Assembly (NCBI GenBank): GCA_963971285.1
Contig: OZ020248.1
Span: 26,587,764-26,651,763, forward strand
DNA from: Astropecten irregularis
Taxonomy: Eukaryota; Echinodermata; Asteroidea; Paxillosida; Astropectinidae
Direction of reading: 5' to 3'
Length of the DNA stretch: 64,000 nucleotides
How positions within the stretch are numbered: the stretch's first letter is position 1; the number at the start of each line of letters is the position of its first letter. This document shows, one piece after another, positions 31,801-41,944 of the stretch. The position numbers and the translations under genes are program-made. The notes under the pieces were generated by a model. That model was not told the DNA's origin and did no database searches. It saw nothing but the letters and a program-made list of their open reading frames with translations.

Positions 31801-34800
31801 TCTCTCATTTTGAAATACGATTTTTGTAATCTTGGGGTATGGTGAACTCGTCTCTAGTCTTTTAAAGGACGTATTCAACGTTGGTAAATGTGACAGAACA
31901 GGACGCATACGTTGTCTAATCCAGCAACATGAAATAATAAATCTGTGAAAATTTGAGCTCAATCGGACATCCGAGTCCCAAGAATTAAGCGAAATAGCGG
32001 CTAAATTTTTCATATGAAAAATAAAGAAAGATTTTTTGATCTTGCCAAGATCAAAAATGTTTGTGTTTGGTTTTAATCTTTCTGGATAAATACACCATTT
32101 CAGGCGGAAATATCTTAACGATATGTTTCTACCAGCACCGGAAGAGAGGAAGATCAGTAAGTTGACTCAGTTGTTGTGCTTCTGTTTTGTTTTAGATGGA
32201 ACACCAAGAGTTCACGTTGTTCATTCCCTTGAAAATGATACATTCGATATGCCGGAAGTGGACTTCACAGGCAGCGTGGAATTCCTTGGAGTTTCCCCCG
32301 AACCATTCGACATCTTCATCGATAGCAATGACAAACAGTCATATCTCAAAATCGACAAGAATAAAGTCGAATTTGGTTCTTACGACGATAACAGTAGTAA
32401 GTGTTGTAACTACCGATGCTAAATGGTCGATTCTTGTATATATAAAAAAAAGAGACCAACAAAACTGATTTCCAGAACACCGTATACTCAAACATGTATA
32501 ATTGTCTTATGTTGGCCAATGAAAGACAACTTAACCCACATTAATACTTACATACGGACTTGAAAACGATAAGATTTGTTCCCCTTGGTTCTGCGGAATA
32601 AGTGTTGGGTTTAGGTTTTGCTTAATATCACACTTTTATGATCTTTTAAAAGATCAAAAAGATTGTTGGTCGTTGTTTTACTAATTTCTGGTTAAATACA
32701 CCATTTCAGGCGGAAAAAAAATTTAACGGTATTTTTCTACCACCACTACCAGCTTCATACCCTGTAAGTTGTACGTGAATCTGTGAACATTTCTGTTTTG
32801 GTTTCTTACCAAAGTATGATACTACCTGAGGAAAGACGAAATATAATTAGATATTTCTTGTGTTTTTATGTTACATTCAGGTAAGTTCTACCTGTACCAT
32901 TATTCCGGTGGAGATCCGTCTAAGGGCAATGTAGTAGCTTATTCACAAATCAGGATGGAGCCTTCCGCTGATAGCAACAATGATAAAACCTGCTTTGCTG
33001 GTAAAGATGAAACGAAAGTGAAAGCAAAGGTGAGAACATACACTCATTGATACGAAATCAGTATTACTACATACCTATTATGATTTGAATTAAAGCTCTG
33101 TGGTTTGAAAGATTGTATAATATTGAACCAATTAGCCAAAGACGAAATCTGTCTGTGTTTGAAGTTTACAAGAATGTGCAATTGAATACCTTATGACATA
33201 ACATCACGCACCACGAACGCGTCTAGCTATTTGGCGTAGTTGGTCGAATTTTGATATGGTATTTGGTGTCGTATGGTAGAGATCTCTTAAATTAAAGGTT
33301 TACTGTTATCACAATTGGGAAAGGGGTGAAAGTGTTTTAAAATTATTGCTTAAAGGTAATATCATACTTTGTTTTTGTCAAAGAAATACAATATTCATGG
33401 GTAAAAATATCAAGGCAGATACAGTAACAGTCATCTGTGAAAATTTCAGTCCCGTACTGTGCCCACTTTTTGAGAAAACAGCCACAGTATTTCTTAACAC
33501 TTTTCTCTTTTATTTTTGGTCTTTTAAAAAATCAAACAGATTTGTGATCGTTGTTTTACTAATTTCTGGATAAATACACCATCTCAGACGGAAACAAATT
33601 AACGGTAGGGGGCCTATGTTTCTACCACCACCATCTATACCCTGTAAGCTATACGTAAATCTGTGAACATTTTCTGTTTTGCATGGTTTCTTACCAAAGT
33701 ATGATACTACCTTTAAGCAGCGGTTAGGCATGCGTACAGAAAGCCAGATGACTAATTATGTTGATGTCGCTTTGTCTGGGAAAGTTGGTTTGAGAATTAG
33801 CAGGGTTATGGGGATGGAGGTGGGTATAGGGCAGGGGGAATTAATAAGTCTCTCTAACGCACCATTCTTGATCACCTATGTCATCAGTTTAATAATTTTC
33901 AGTATTATCATCTCTTTCATTTTTATACTTTGAAGGATTTTCCAAGTTCCATGGTCGGATCAACCGTTGAACCGAATCCACGCCTTTGGTATCAACATCT
34001 CGACCATGACAGTAATCTCCATACACTGGAAAGTTACACAGAGAAGGGTGAGTCAATGTTCATAAAGAAATTCTGTTCTGAAATTTCTCATGAGCATATT
34101 TTCTCCTGGGTATACTTATATAGCTCCTCTTTATTGACATTCACATAGAGATTCGTTTGTCATATGCACGTGACACGTTTCACTCATTGATTTACAGGAG
34201 TTTCATTGGGTATCCATGAGGATCACACACTGTAAAAAGAACAGCAACAAATCGCTTTTAAGTATTTAAAGTAATTATTTTTGGTCAGGTTAGCGCTTGA
34301 TTGCGAATTGGTGAGCATTGAACGTGGTTTGGTATCAGTTGATGCCAGTGAAATGTTGGCCTGCACCCTGTGCACATAGCCATTGACTCATCATTATTGA
34401 TCTAGTTATGGTATAATACATGATTGGTGAAAGTCACCACGTAGCACCTTTGTCTGATCCAGCATGTACATGATAATTATGATAAATCTGTGAAAATCGG
34501 ACATCTGAGTCACTAGAAAATATCGAAAACCCGACTCGATTTTTGATTTAGAACATTAGGAATGGTTTTGATCTTACCCCGAGATCAAAACTGGTTTTGG
34601 TCTTTGTTTTACTTATTTCTGGATAAATGCCCCATTTGAGGCGGAAATATTTCAATGATATGTTTCTACCAGCACCATCTTCATACCCTGAATGTTATAT
34701 ACATTAGTGAACATTTCTATTTGGGTATATGTTACCAATCTTGTACTGTACCTTTAATAATCATAGATTTATGTCAGTCCCATTGGACACGTTCACGCCA

Positions 34801-35022
34801 TACGCCACTGTGACTCAAGTCCGAGTCTGTGTCTTGGAAAACATTACTTGAGTCAGACCCGAGTCAGACTCCAGCAGCATTAATATTATCCGATTTCTTA
34901 TGTTTACAGATCGGTTCCTTGGGAAGGATAACAACAATGACAAAGCTATCCTGTTAGAGACAGAAACGTTGCTGACAATTGCACTTAGTGGTACCAGAAA
35001 GGATGTTAGTATACATGTATAG
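22890..35022 (+). CDS. PDZ plus beta-trefoil (IL-1/IL-18-like) protein, copy B (first module)
   Basis: Exons: 22890-22919, 30877-31007, 31209-31314, 31671-31743, 32196-32396, 32881-33029, 33936-34047 and 34910-35022; 304 residues if the last exon is read to TAG. The start exon encodes MATASDTPEN and ends at a GTCAGT donor, exactly as in copy A. The PDZ domain spans about residues 11-89 (VDFGAAL loop, AGFRTGDILLTVND, LQFLLDHLRR). A linker with FKWIIFNVIV follows, then the trefoil-like region from about 114: RVHVVHSLENDTFDMPEV, PFDIFIDSND, KFYLYHYSGGDPSKGNVV, RLWYQHLDHDSNLHTLES and DRFLGKDNNNDKAIL. The order beta-strand, YxxxGG, F/LWY, T/MLES, then FLG resembles IL-18 and IL-36/37. Those families have a (F/I)FF or FLFY strand, then FES or LES, then a W/Y-F-(L/I) strand. 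Intron 1 (about 8 kb) holds the LTR retrotransposon nest. The last exon may instead splice at 35004 into the next module. Confidence 0.75.
23882..24998 (-). repeat. LTR (3' LTR in element orientation)
   Basis: 1117 bases, TG...CA ended on the plus strand. Positions 24377-24690 carry five units of about 60 bases sharing GCGGTCGCCTC and GCGTCAACGCC. Two unit types alternate, one ending with CTTATGCTGCTCC and the other with ATAGCCGCTCC. Confidence 0.93.
25003..25014 (-). other. Candidate polypurine tract
   Basis: Read on the minus strand, AAAGAAGGAGG lies three bases from the 3' LTR. That is the expected place for the plus-strand DNA primer of an LTR retroelement. Confidence 0.6.
25610..25990 (-). 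CDS. Proline/acid-rich ORF in the LTR element, function unknown
   Basis: 126 codons, rich in Pro, Glu and Ser (PPPPLSPALP, EPVEPPKEEPSG). No zinc knuckle or pol motif is seen. It could be the tail of a degenerate gag region, in a frame different from the 179-codon ORF. Its status as a real gene is uncertain. Confidence 0.3.
   Translation of the reverse strand: MVVQPLEDAQTWGEAIQFLQQERAARTPEATAPAVGIALTEPPPMPAVHPPQTSASVPPPPLSPALPIDDQLRADLELSSYDDEPVEPPKEEPSGLTQGDNQERPAELSLSPVSLALLEGEPQPAT
26343..26882 (-). CDS. Coiled-coil gag-like ORF of the LTR element
   Basis: 179 codons starting MANNDLVRGAGG. Residues about 18-70 have heptad-like spacing of Leu, Val and Ile with many Glu, Asp and Arg (VHLRDEVDSLRIEV, IRYLQKRMADLEEL), so a coiled coil is likely. 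An Arg-rich patch TTRRRRQEA follows at about 91-99. The position near the 5' end of the element and the coiled coil suggest a reduced gag or RNA-packaging protein; no CCHC knuckle is present. It starts 33 bases after the preceding small ORF. Confidence 0.5.
   Translation of the reverse strand: MANNDLVRGAGGDMVASAHEELVHLRDEVDSLRIEVQHKDDLLQDLYEENECQEARIRYLQKRMADLEELWQSTPWSGDARVINPRQAASTTRRRRQEATPGNLATPVKDWTWEAQHREEATMAGMGFPFGNPIKPWVSWPDVPEETRTDLEAAGAKSPPPACVMPRESRTQCLSSWER
26915..27118 (-). CDS. Small single-pass membrane protein ORF in the LTR element
   Basis: 67 codons; the start lies about 50 bases downstream of the primer-binding site. Residues about 3-25 are a strong hydrophobic segment (GVLFGLLVASLAILGIILCV), followed by a basic stretch (SETRRKLQRINQLANR). 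Predicted single-pass membrane protein with the positive side after the segment. It is the first ORF of the transcript. I do not recognise a family, and chance occurrence cannot be excluded. Confidence 0.4.
   Translation of the reverse strand: MGFSLGVLFGLLVASLAILGIILCVQLKQSGKVQALWRAASETRRKLQRINQLANRTHVAVILQGFE
27171..27189 (-). other. Primer-binding site complementary to tRNA-Leu
   Basis: The plus strand reads AATCCCACCGCTGCCACCA. This equals the 3' end of animal tRNA-Leu (AAG/UAG family) plus the added CCA. On the minus strand it therefore starts TGG two bases after the 5' LTR, the standard primer-binding geometry, and it fixes the element's orientation. Confidence 0.88.
27192..28303 (-). 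repeat. LTR (5' LTR in element orientation)
   Basis: 1112 bases, aligned end to end with the other LTR. It lacks one A near 27434 and four bases near 27502, and has C instead of A near 28266. It carries the same five-unit array at 27682-27995. Confidence 0.93.
28930..29037 (+). mobile_element. tRNA-derived SINE
   Basis: The body imitates a tRNA: acceptor halves GGCTGGA / TCCAGTC pair, the A box is GGCTCAGTTGGTAGAGCG, and the B-box-like sequence is GGTTTGAATCCC. The T stem is poorly paired, and the copy continues into a shared tail containing TTTTTCTTTGTTCAC. Related copies sit at 43105-43200 (+) and 57250-57365 (-), so this is a dispersed SINE and not a tRNA gene. Confidence 0.75.
29310..29455. 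repeat. Tandem array of a 14-base unit (GAAACTTGGATCTT)
   Basis: About ten irregular units, with variants GAAACTTGGAACTT, lie inside the large inverted-repeat element in intron 1. Confidence 0.85.
33351..33716. mobile_element. Family 1 fold-back element (representative full copy)
   Basis: The ends are inverted repeats: TAAAGGTAATATCATACTTT at the left and its near complement (AAAGTATGATACTACCTTTA) at the right. The centre is an AT-rich hairpin. Other copies: 13505-13811, 16894-17248, 19183-19543, 20108-20333, 32630-32827 (part), 36466-36826, 39335-39671, 44856-45110 (part), 58215-58495 (part) and 60749-61110. No ORF is conserved, as expected for a MITE. Confidence 0.85.
34405..34759. mobile_element. 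Family 1 variant element (representative copy)
   Basis: It shares the right half with family 1 (GGATAAATACACCATTTCAG region, CTACCAGCACCATCTTCATA) but has a different left end (GGTATAATACATGATTGG). Other copies or parts: 3060-3340, 10099-10354, 22384-22746, 31861-32150, 37345-37704, 45941-47111 (interrupted) and 51463-51851. Confidence 0.75.
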
Positions 35023-35300
35023 GCCTACACTGTTTTGATACCACGTATGCCTGCGGCTTATATGACGAAACATTTGGAGTGATTTTATAGACTGTATAAT
35101 TAAGTTTAGGATACAACCATTTCGTCTTTTCCGTCAGCAGATTTTTCTAAAACGTTTCATCAATCTTTCGTGTTGCTATTGTTTTTTGTTGTTGACAATA
35201 AGTAATTTGGACCGTTCTTATTTTGTCTTTGATTGAAAGTGTAAACCGTATACTATGTGTATAATGTTGACAATAATGTGATTTCCTCCTCTGACTTTAG

Positions 35301-38300
35301 GAGATATTTCTTCCCAATTCTGAAGCACCAGGCCAACATGTGAATTTTGGTGCAGCCTTGAAGGATATTGACGGCAAGTTTGTGCTCCAATACGTCAATG
35401 AAAACGGCCTGGCATACTCTGCCGGTTTCAGGTAAAAGGAATTCATGTTTAAAATTTGAACTTTGAATCCACGAAAGTAATGGAGACAGATTCTAGTTCT
35501 AAAAACGCGGCTATAGTCGAAATAGCCCAAACTTTGCTGATTCCCATTTCGAACAAATTTAATGTTCAGCTCTGTTAATCGCGATACCAAATCACATTTT
35601 TCCCACCGCATTTTTCTGTTCAAGGACTGGTGACATCTTGCTGACGGCGAATGATATAAGCACTGAGGGGAAAGTCCTTCAATTCCTGTTGGATCATCTA
35701 CGACGTGACAGATGGGCAAACCTGCTTCTGGTGAGTCAACAGTCTGAATTTGACGGATGAAATAAACCGTGTTTGAAACTGCTGAGCGAAGACCAAAATA
35801 TATGACCCGAAGATGCTTAAAGTAGCTAGAGCCCCTCGTTTACACATTTCCACCGTCTTTTGCAGATGCTGATATGACCCAAATTCAAGAAAATACACGG
35901 AGGAATAACGAAGAAATGCAAAATATATAAATTACGACAAGTCAAGCCTCGGAAGAATGAGGGAAAACAGAGTTATGTTTGGCAAATGTCCCAAATGCTG
36001 GTCGTGTAATCAGAATGAAACATTATCGCAATGATAAATATCTGTTTATTCCATTCCCTAATGAGAATAACTGAACATCAAAACATTATCATTACTTGAA
36101 CAGGCAGTTGAGCGGAAGCTGGGAGATGAGGAAAAGGCGATATTTAAGTGGATCATCTTCAATGTTATCGTTCAAGGTAAACAAAAAAGAGATATACAAG
36201 TAATAAACTGCTGCAAACTGCTCATCGGCCGAAAAATTACATTAGCTTTGAGATAGGAGGGCCTTACGCGTTTCAATCCTAAAGCAGGATCTTTCTCAAA
36301 GGCTATAAAAAGAAAGATCCTGCTTCGATCGAAACGCGTCAGACCTCCTAAAATAAGAGATAAATAACAGTAAACCAAAATGTTACCAAATGCGTGTATT
36401 TAATGTTCTTTCATTTTGATACTGTATATGATTTTTGTGATTTTCGGGTACCTTGTCTCTAGTCTTTTAAAGGTAATATCATACTTTGGTTTTTATCAAA
36501 GAAATACAGATTCATGGGCAGAAATATCAAGACAGATACAGTAACAGTCATCTGTTAAAATTTCAGTCCCATACGGTGCCCACTTTTTGAGAAAACAGTG
36601 AAAAACAGCCACAGTATTTTTCTGAAGTCTTTTCTCTTTTATTTTTTCAAAAAGATTTTCGGTCGTTGTTTTACTTATTTCTAGATATAAATACACCATT
36701 TCAGACGGAAAAATTGTAACGGTATATGTTAATTCTACCACCACCATCTTCATACCCTGTAAGTTATACGTAAATATGTGAAGATGTCTGTTTTGGTTTC
36801 TTACCAAAGTATGACACTACCTTTAAGTAGAGGGTAACGCGTTGTGGTATTACAGGCCAGTCAAAGATACCAGCTTGATGTGTACGATTTTCATAAGAGA
36901 GGAAGATCAGTAAGTTGACTCAGTTTTTGTGTTTCTGTTTTGTTTCAGATGGAATACCAAGAGTTCATGTTGTTTATTCCCTTGAAAATGATACATTCGA
37001 TATGCCGGAAGTGCCACTTACAAGCAACTTGGACTTCTTGGCAGTTTCTCCCGAGCCATTCGACATCTTCATCGATAGCAATGACAAACAATCATATCTC
37101 AAAATCGACAAGAAGAAAGTCGAATTTGGTTCTTACGACGCGAACAGTAGTAAGTAATGTAATTTGTTTGTTCTTGTTAAAAAAAAATGGGACCAACAAA
37201 ACTGATTTCCAGAACTCTTCATTCAGTCATGTATGCTGTCAAAAGAGAAGCCCACATTAAAACTCACGTGGAGACTTGATAACGACCATTTAAACAAAGT
37301 TTCCGTTTAGTCCTGCGGAACAGGTTTTTGGTTTAAGTTTTGCTCAAAGGGCATGTACAACATTGGTAAAGGTGACAGAACAGCTGCAGGCTGCTCATCA
37401 TTTGATTTGTCATGGAATAAAAACAAACCTGTGAAATGTTCAGCTCAATTAATCATTTGAAACTGTAGAAAACAGCGAAAAACTTTTTCCCGCCAAAAAT
37501 AAGGAATAGCTGTCTCAATTTTGATCTTTACAAGATCAATAATGTTTTGATGTTTGGTTTTACTCTTTTCTGGATAAATACAGCATTTCAGGCAGAAATG
37601 TTCACAGTATGTTTCTGCCATTACTGTATATATACCCTGTACATTATATAAACGTAAATCTGTGAACATTTCTGTTCGGGTTTGTTACCAATCCTACCCT
37701 TTAAGTGAGGAAAGACGAAAATGAATGTAAGTGGTTATTTCTTGTGTATTTGTGTAACATTCAGGTAAGTTCTACCTGTACTATTATTCCGGTGGAGATC
37801 CATCTAAGGGCAATGTAGTAGCTTATTCACAAATCAGGATGGAGCCTTCCGCTAAATGCAACAGTAAGACCTGCTTTGCTGGTAAAGGTAAAAAGAAAGT
37901 GGAAGCAAAGGTGAGTTAGCCTACATATATACACTCTTTGACACTGAACCAATATTAGTGCATACCTATTTGAATTATAGCTCTAAGTGGTTGAAACATG
38001 ACAGACTGGAACCAATAGGCCAACGAAGTAACCCGCCTGTTTTTGAAGTTTGCATGAATGTACAAGAATGTAATGCTTTAAACATAACATAATACACAAG
38101 AAAGATTTGAGGCTTTGTATGTGGTGACAATATTGGTATGTTGATCGGTTTGTAGAAACACCATGTAAGAATCGTTCGTACTTTCGCACTTGCGTTCGCA
38201 CTTTTCGTAGGTCTCAGCGTTTCGACTAGCCTGCTCTAGTCATCATCAGGAGACCTGACTAGAGCAGGCTAGTCGAAACGTTGAGACCTTATGAAGTTAA

Positions 38301-39289
38301 GAGGAGTGCGAACGAAATAGAAGTGCAAAAGTAGTAACGATTCTTACATGGGACGTGTTTCCGCAAACCAATCCACATAATTACACAACACGAAAGTCTT
38401 TTTTGGCGTGGTTGTTCGTAATGGTACATGGTGTCGATTTCATCAGACTCATCGTAACTTACTATAAATCGTAGGACTATATATAGCTATGATGCATTGC
38501 AGCCCTACGTAGGATACGATGGTTCATCTGTTCTTAACTCGAGTTACGATCGATCGTATAGGGCTTGGTATAAATCTAGTAACCAGCGCAGTCTAGGCAC
38601 ATACATATAGGTACGGAAGCCAGAACAAAATCGCTATGTCTGGGAAAGTTGCTTAGATATAAGGGTTTGGGATAGGGGTTGGGGCAGGGGGAAGTCTGAC
38701 TCGGCAAGTATTAGTATTATTGTCTCTGTTATTTTCATATTTTTTTTGAAGAACTTTCCTAGCTACATGGTCGGACAAAACATTAAACCGGATCCACGCT
38801 TTTGGTATAAGAAACGCAACTTGAACACCGCTCTCGACACCCTGGAAAGCTACAAAGCGAAGGGTAAGTCAATGTTCATCAAGGAAATCTGTTATAAAAT
38901 TTCGTATGGGCCCATTTTTGTTCTGGGTACTTACGTTACATAGCTTCTTTTCGTGGACATTCGCAAAGAGATTCGTTTGTATGATGCACTAATTGACACA
39001 CTTTATTCGATTGATTGACATGGGTTTCATTGAGTTTCCATGAGGATCATACTCGAAGTCATGAGCCTTGAAATAAACATCAACTTCATTAATTATCCCA
39101 TTTCTTATGTTTTCAGATCGATACCTTGGGAAGGATAAAAAGAAGGCCATCTTGTCCAAAACAAAAACGTATCTGACAATTGCACTTAGTGGTACCGTTA
39201 CCATGAGCGGAGAGGACGGGGACCAGGCCAAACCTGATGCATGTGAAGCTGCTGGTTGCTGTAATGGTACCAGCGAAACAGGACAATAA
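35301..39289 (+). CDS. PDZ plus beta-trefoil (IL-1/IL-18-like) protein, copy C (second module)
   Basis: Exons: 35301-35431, 35625-35730, 36104-36176, 36949-37149, 37765-37910, 38752-38863 and 39117-39289 (TAA at 39287). Lengths and phases equal those of copy B except three bases fewer in the fifth. The PDZ part reads EIFLPNSEAPGQHVNFGAAL, then AGFRTGDILLTAND. The trefoil-like part contains NDTFDMPEV, EPFDIFID, KFYLYYYSGGDPSKGNVV, RFWYKKRNLNTALDTLES and DRYLGKDKKKAIL. Its tail differs: an acidic, Cys-containing end (EACDA-like region with AAGCCNGTSETGQ). No separate start exon is visible in the 278 bases after copy B's stop. The first exon begins in phase 0 and can accept the donor at 35005 inside copy B's last exon. 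This is therefore either the second half of a two-module gene (612 residues in all) or a gene using the upstream start exon by alternative splicing. Confidence 0.72.
38125..38380. mobile_element. Fold-back element with hammerhead-like core
   Basis: Two inverted arms carry CGAACGAAATAGAAGTGC-type and GACTAGAGCAGGCTAGTC sequence. On the minus strand, CTGATGA is followed by a stem GACTAG/CTAGTC and then GAAAC, the order of a hammerhead ribozyme core. Related copies are at 21770-21920 and, truncated, at about 14290-14400. Confidence 0.6.
38434..38576. mobile_element. Family 2 fold-back element (representative copy)
   Basis: About 145 bases, almost fully self-complementary around GATCGATCGTA / TACGATCGATC. 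Complete copies start or end with TCGATTTCACGAAGCCCTA-type sequence and GACCCC. Other copies: 10757-10902, 16433-16577, 20340-20490, 45110-45235, 56352-56503 and 61380-61519. Confidence 0.85.
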
Positions 39290-41944
39290 ATAACTACCAA
39301 ATAACCACGTTACATGTTACTACAGTCATGTACCTTTAAAGGTAGTATCATACTTTGGCAGCATACCGAAACAAAAATCTTCACAGATTTACCTATAACT
39401 TAAAGATGGTGATGGTAGAACATACCGTTAAAATTTTTCTGCCCGAAATGTTGTATTTATTATGAAAAGTGACTAAAATTATTTTTGATCTTTTAAAGAT
39501 AAAAGAGAAAAGACTTAAGAAATACTGTGGCCGCTTTTCACTGTTTTCTCAAAAGGTGGGCACCGTATGGGACTACAATTTTCACAGATTACTTTTACTG
39601 TATCTGTCTTGATACTTTTGCCCATGAATCTGTATTTCTTTGACAAAACCAAAGTATGATATTACATTTAAATGATTCGTTTGTGCACCACTCATTGTCA
39701 ACCTTTGGAACAGAGGCTTATATACATACCTAAATATGACCGATGCGCCTATGCTTCTTTGCGCACTTTTCACTTCGTGAATTGAAGCCGAATTATGAAC
39801 AACGTTTACATAATTTTTCGTTTTCACAAACTGACACGCATGTTCTAGGCTTTACGAGTTAACAAAATACGTCGACTAGTACAATGAATTAACATATTTT
39901 TGAAAGGGATGCAAATCTTATTTAAATTTTATTTGAAATAAACAGGTTTTAAAAAGTAGCGAACTTCACGCATTGTGATTGGCCAAACTCTTGAAGGCGC
40001 ACTATTGTGAATCGGCCAATTAATTTGATACAGTAGTTGATTATATAGCCTATGGGTGCACCCAAGTAAATAGTCCCAAAATACGTCCGCCGAGCTCATT
40101 AATAAAAGTTAAGTACTCAATATATTTTAAATAAGAGAGTTTTGAGAGCTATGAAAATGAAGGATTGAAGAAATATGGCACTGGACCTCCTGCCTGGACT
40201 CTGCACTGGGCTTCCATTTGTGACCATTTTGTGATGCAATTGGGTGAGAAAGTGGGTCTATTTCATGGCTTCTTTGACTGGAGTGAACCATACCTTGTTT
40301 TAGGGGTGGTCAGCTGAGAATGAGTATATCTCAAAAATTCAATGGTCAACCCACCATACAAATTTAAGGAAAAGAAAATGAAAGGTGACATGTTCATCAT
40401 CATTTTTCTGTGCAACTTGAACAGCTGTGAGAGTTCTGTATATTTTTTAAATGATTTTTGAATAAGGATTTCTCACTGTGTTGTTACTTGGGTGCAACCT
40501 ATATATAGACCGATCTGACGGCACGCCATGGGTATGATATCATTTAATACTGCAGGGGGACGTACACCCTGTAGTATATAGTAGAGTGCGAGAGAGCGTA
40601 ATTTCTTTTGTTGCCGGACAAAATTGGACACCGCAGTAATGGCAGATGGTATGTCGCGCCGTCGGATCGGTGTATACACCGTAGTTAATCATTATTAGCA
40701 AACAGTAAATGTATTGTGTCTATATAATCGTGTATTTTTGCGCTTTGAAAATCGATAGCCGAATAATGTTAGCTATAATTATCTTCAGAATCAATGGAGT
40801 TGAAGGATTTTTGTAACATGTAGTTTACGAAACGGAGGCTTAGGCTAGGCTTAGGCTCCAGCTCTGTCGTCCAAATGCTGAAAATATAGGTTGTGGTTTT
40901 TCATTGAAGCTGAAACTCTGTTTTCCTTTTCAAACCAGAGAATCTACTTCAGAACCTCAGCCAAAAGTCTCTATTTTGATACCCTTAAAGGCTTTATTCC
41001 GGAATGGATTCATGAAATGGAGCTGGAGCCCGAGACGGAGCCTTGCGCATCCGTTTCGTAAAGGCCCATAGTTTGGCCGAAGTTTTTATTACAGTAAGGC
41101 GTAGAAAGGTGGCATGACAGGGTAAATTCTACACACAGATAAACATTTTTATAACGATATTTTTATAACGCACATTGTAATCATTTTTCTTATAATAATG
41201 TGATTTATGTCATGTAATTAAATTCATTACACGCGTGCATAATGCTTTTTTTTTATATTTCAACGCAGAGCCTTTTTCAAAGCCTTTTTGCATGTTTTAA
41301 TCATGAAATTTGAACAGAAAATATTCATTGAAGAGATAAATGTGACCCGCTTAAAATTAAAAGGCAACAATTAAAATGTATGGCTTTATTATCAAAATGA
41401 ATGAAATTAGTGTTGTTACTATCTTATTTCACTAATTAATACAATAGTTCAAGTTTAAGCATTTAAATTAGTATGATGGGGCTGAAAGGACATTGTAATC
41501 AAAATTTTAAAATCGTAAATGCCATGTTATAAATGGTAAACTGAGTTGTACGGCACTCACTCACGGACGTCATATAAAAACATCTGGACTTGCAATACGC
41601 CCTATACAAAATTACGGTGGGTCTCTGTAGGGACAGGTGCCATGATTATTCATTCAACAAAAATTATGTTTTTCATCGGCCTCCGTAGATTTTCCCAACT
41701 ACTGATGAGTGATGACTATCGAGTCATTTTCTATTTTTAGCTTCTGTAGCCGGAACCAGACTATTTCACACGTTGGGAAATACGAGGTGGTCTGGTCACC
41801 GCCTCAAGGGCGCGTTTGGTTACGTACGTACGCGTAGTGCACAGTGGGATTCGTGTGGAACTCAAAAGTCGTACGAATACAACCATTTCACGTTGGCTTT
41901 CTGAAACATTTGTGGTCTTCTGGAATCAGTGAATACATTTTATA
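39290..41944. other. Intergenic region between copy C and synaptogyrin
   Basis: It contains a family 1 copy (39335-39671), an AT-rich stretch and a dispersed fold-back with GGAGCCTTGCGC-type ends (about 40836-41067; relatives at 43633-43874 and 60170-60397). The last 200 bases before the synaptogyrin start are GC- and CpG-richer and probably include its promoter. No coding exon seen. Confidence 0.55.

Noticed and set aside
30187-39289. FGF or ricin-type trefoil as the identity of the cytokine-like domain
   Set aside because: Ricin QxW motifs and FGF heparin-loop signatures are not visible and the LES / F-Y-L-G layout fits IL-1-like proteins better. A profile search is still needed, so this is a ranking and not a proof.
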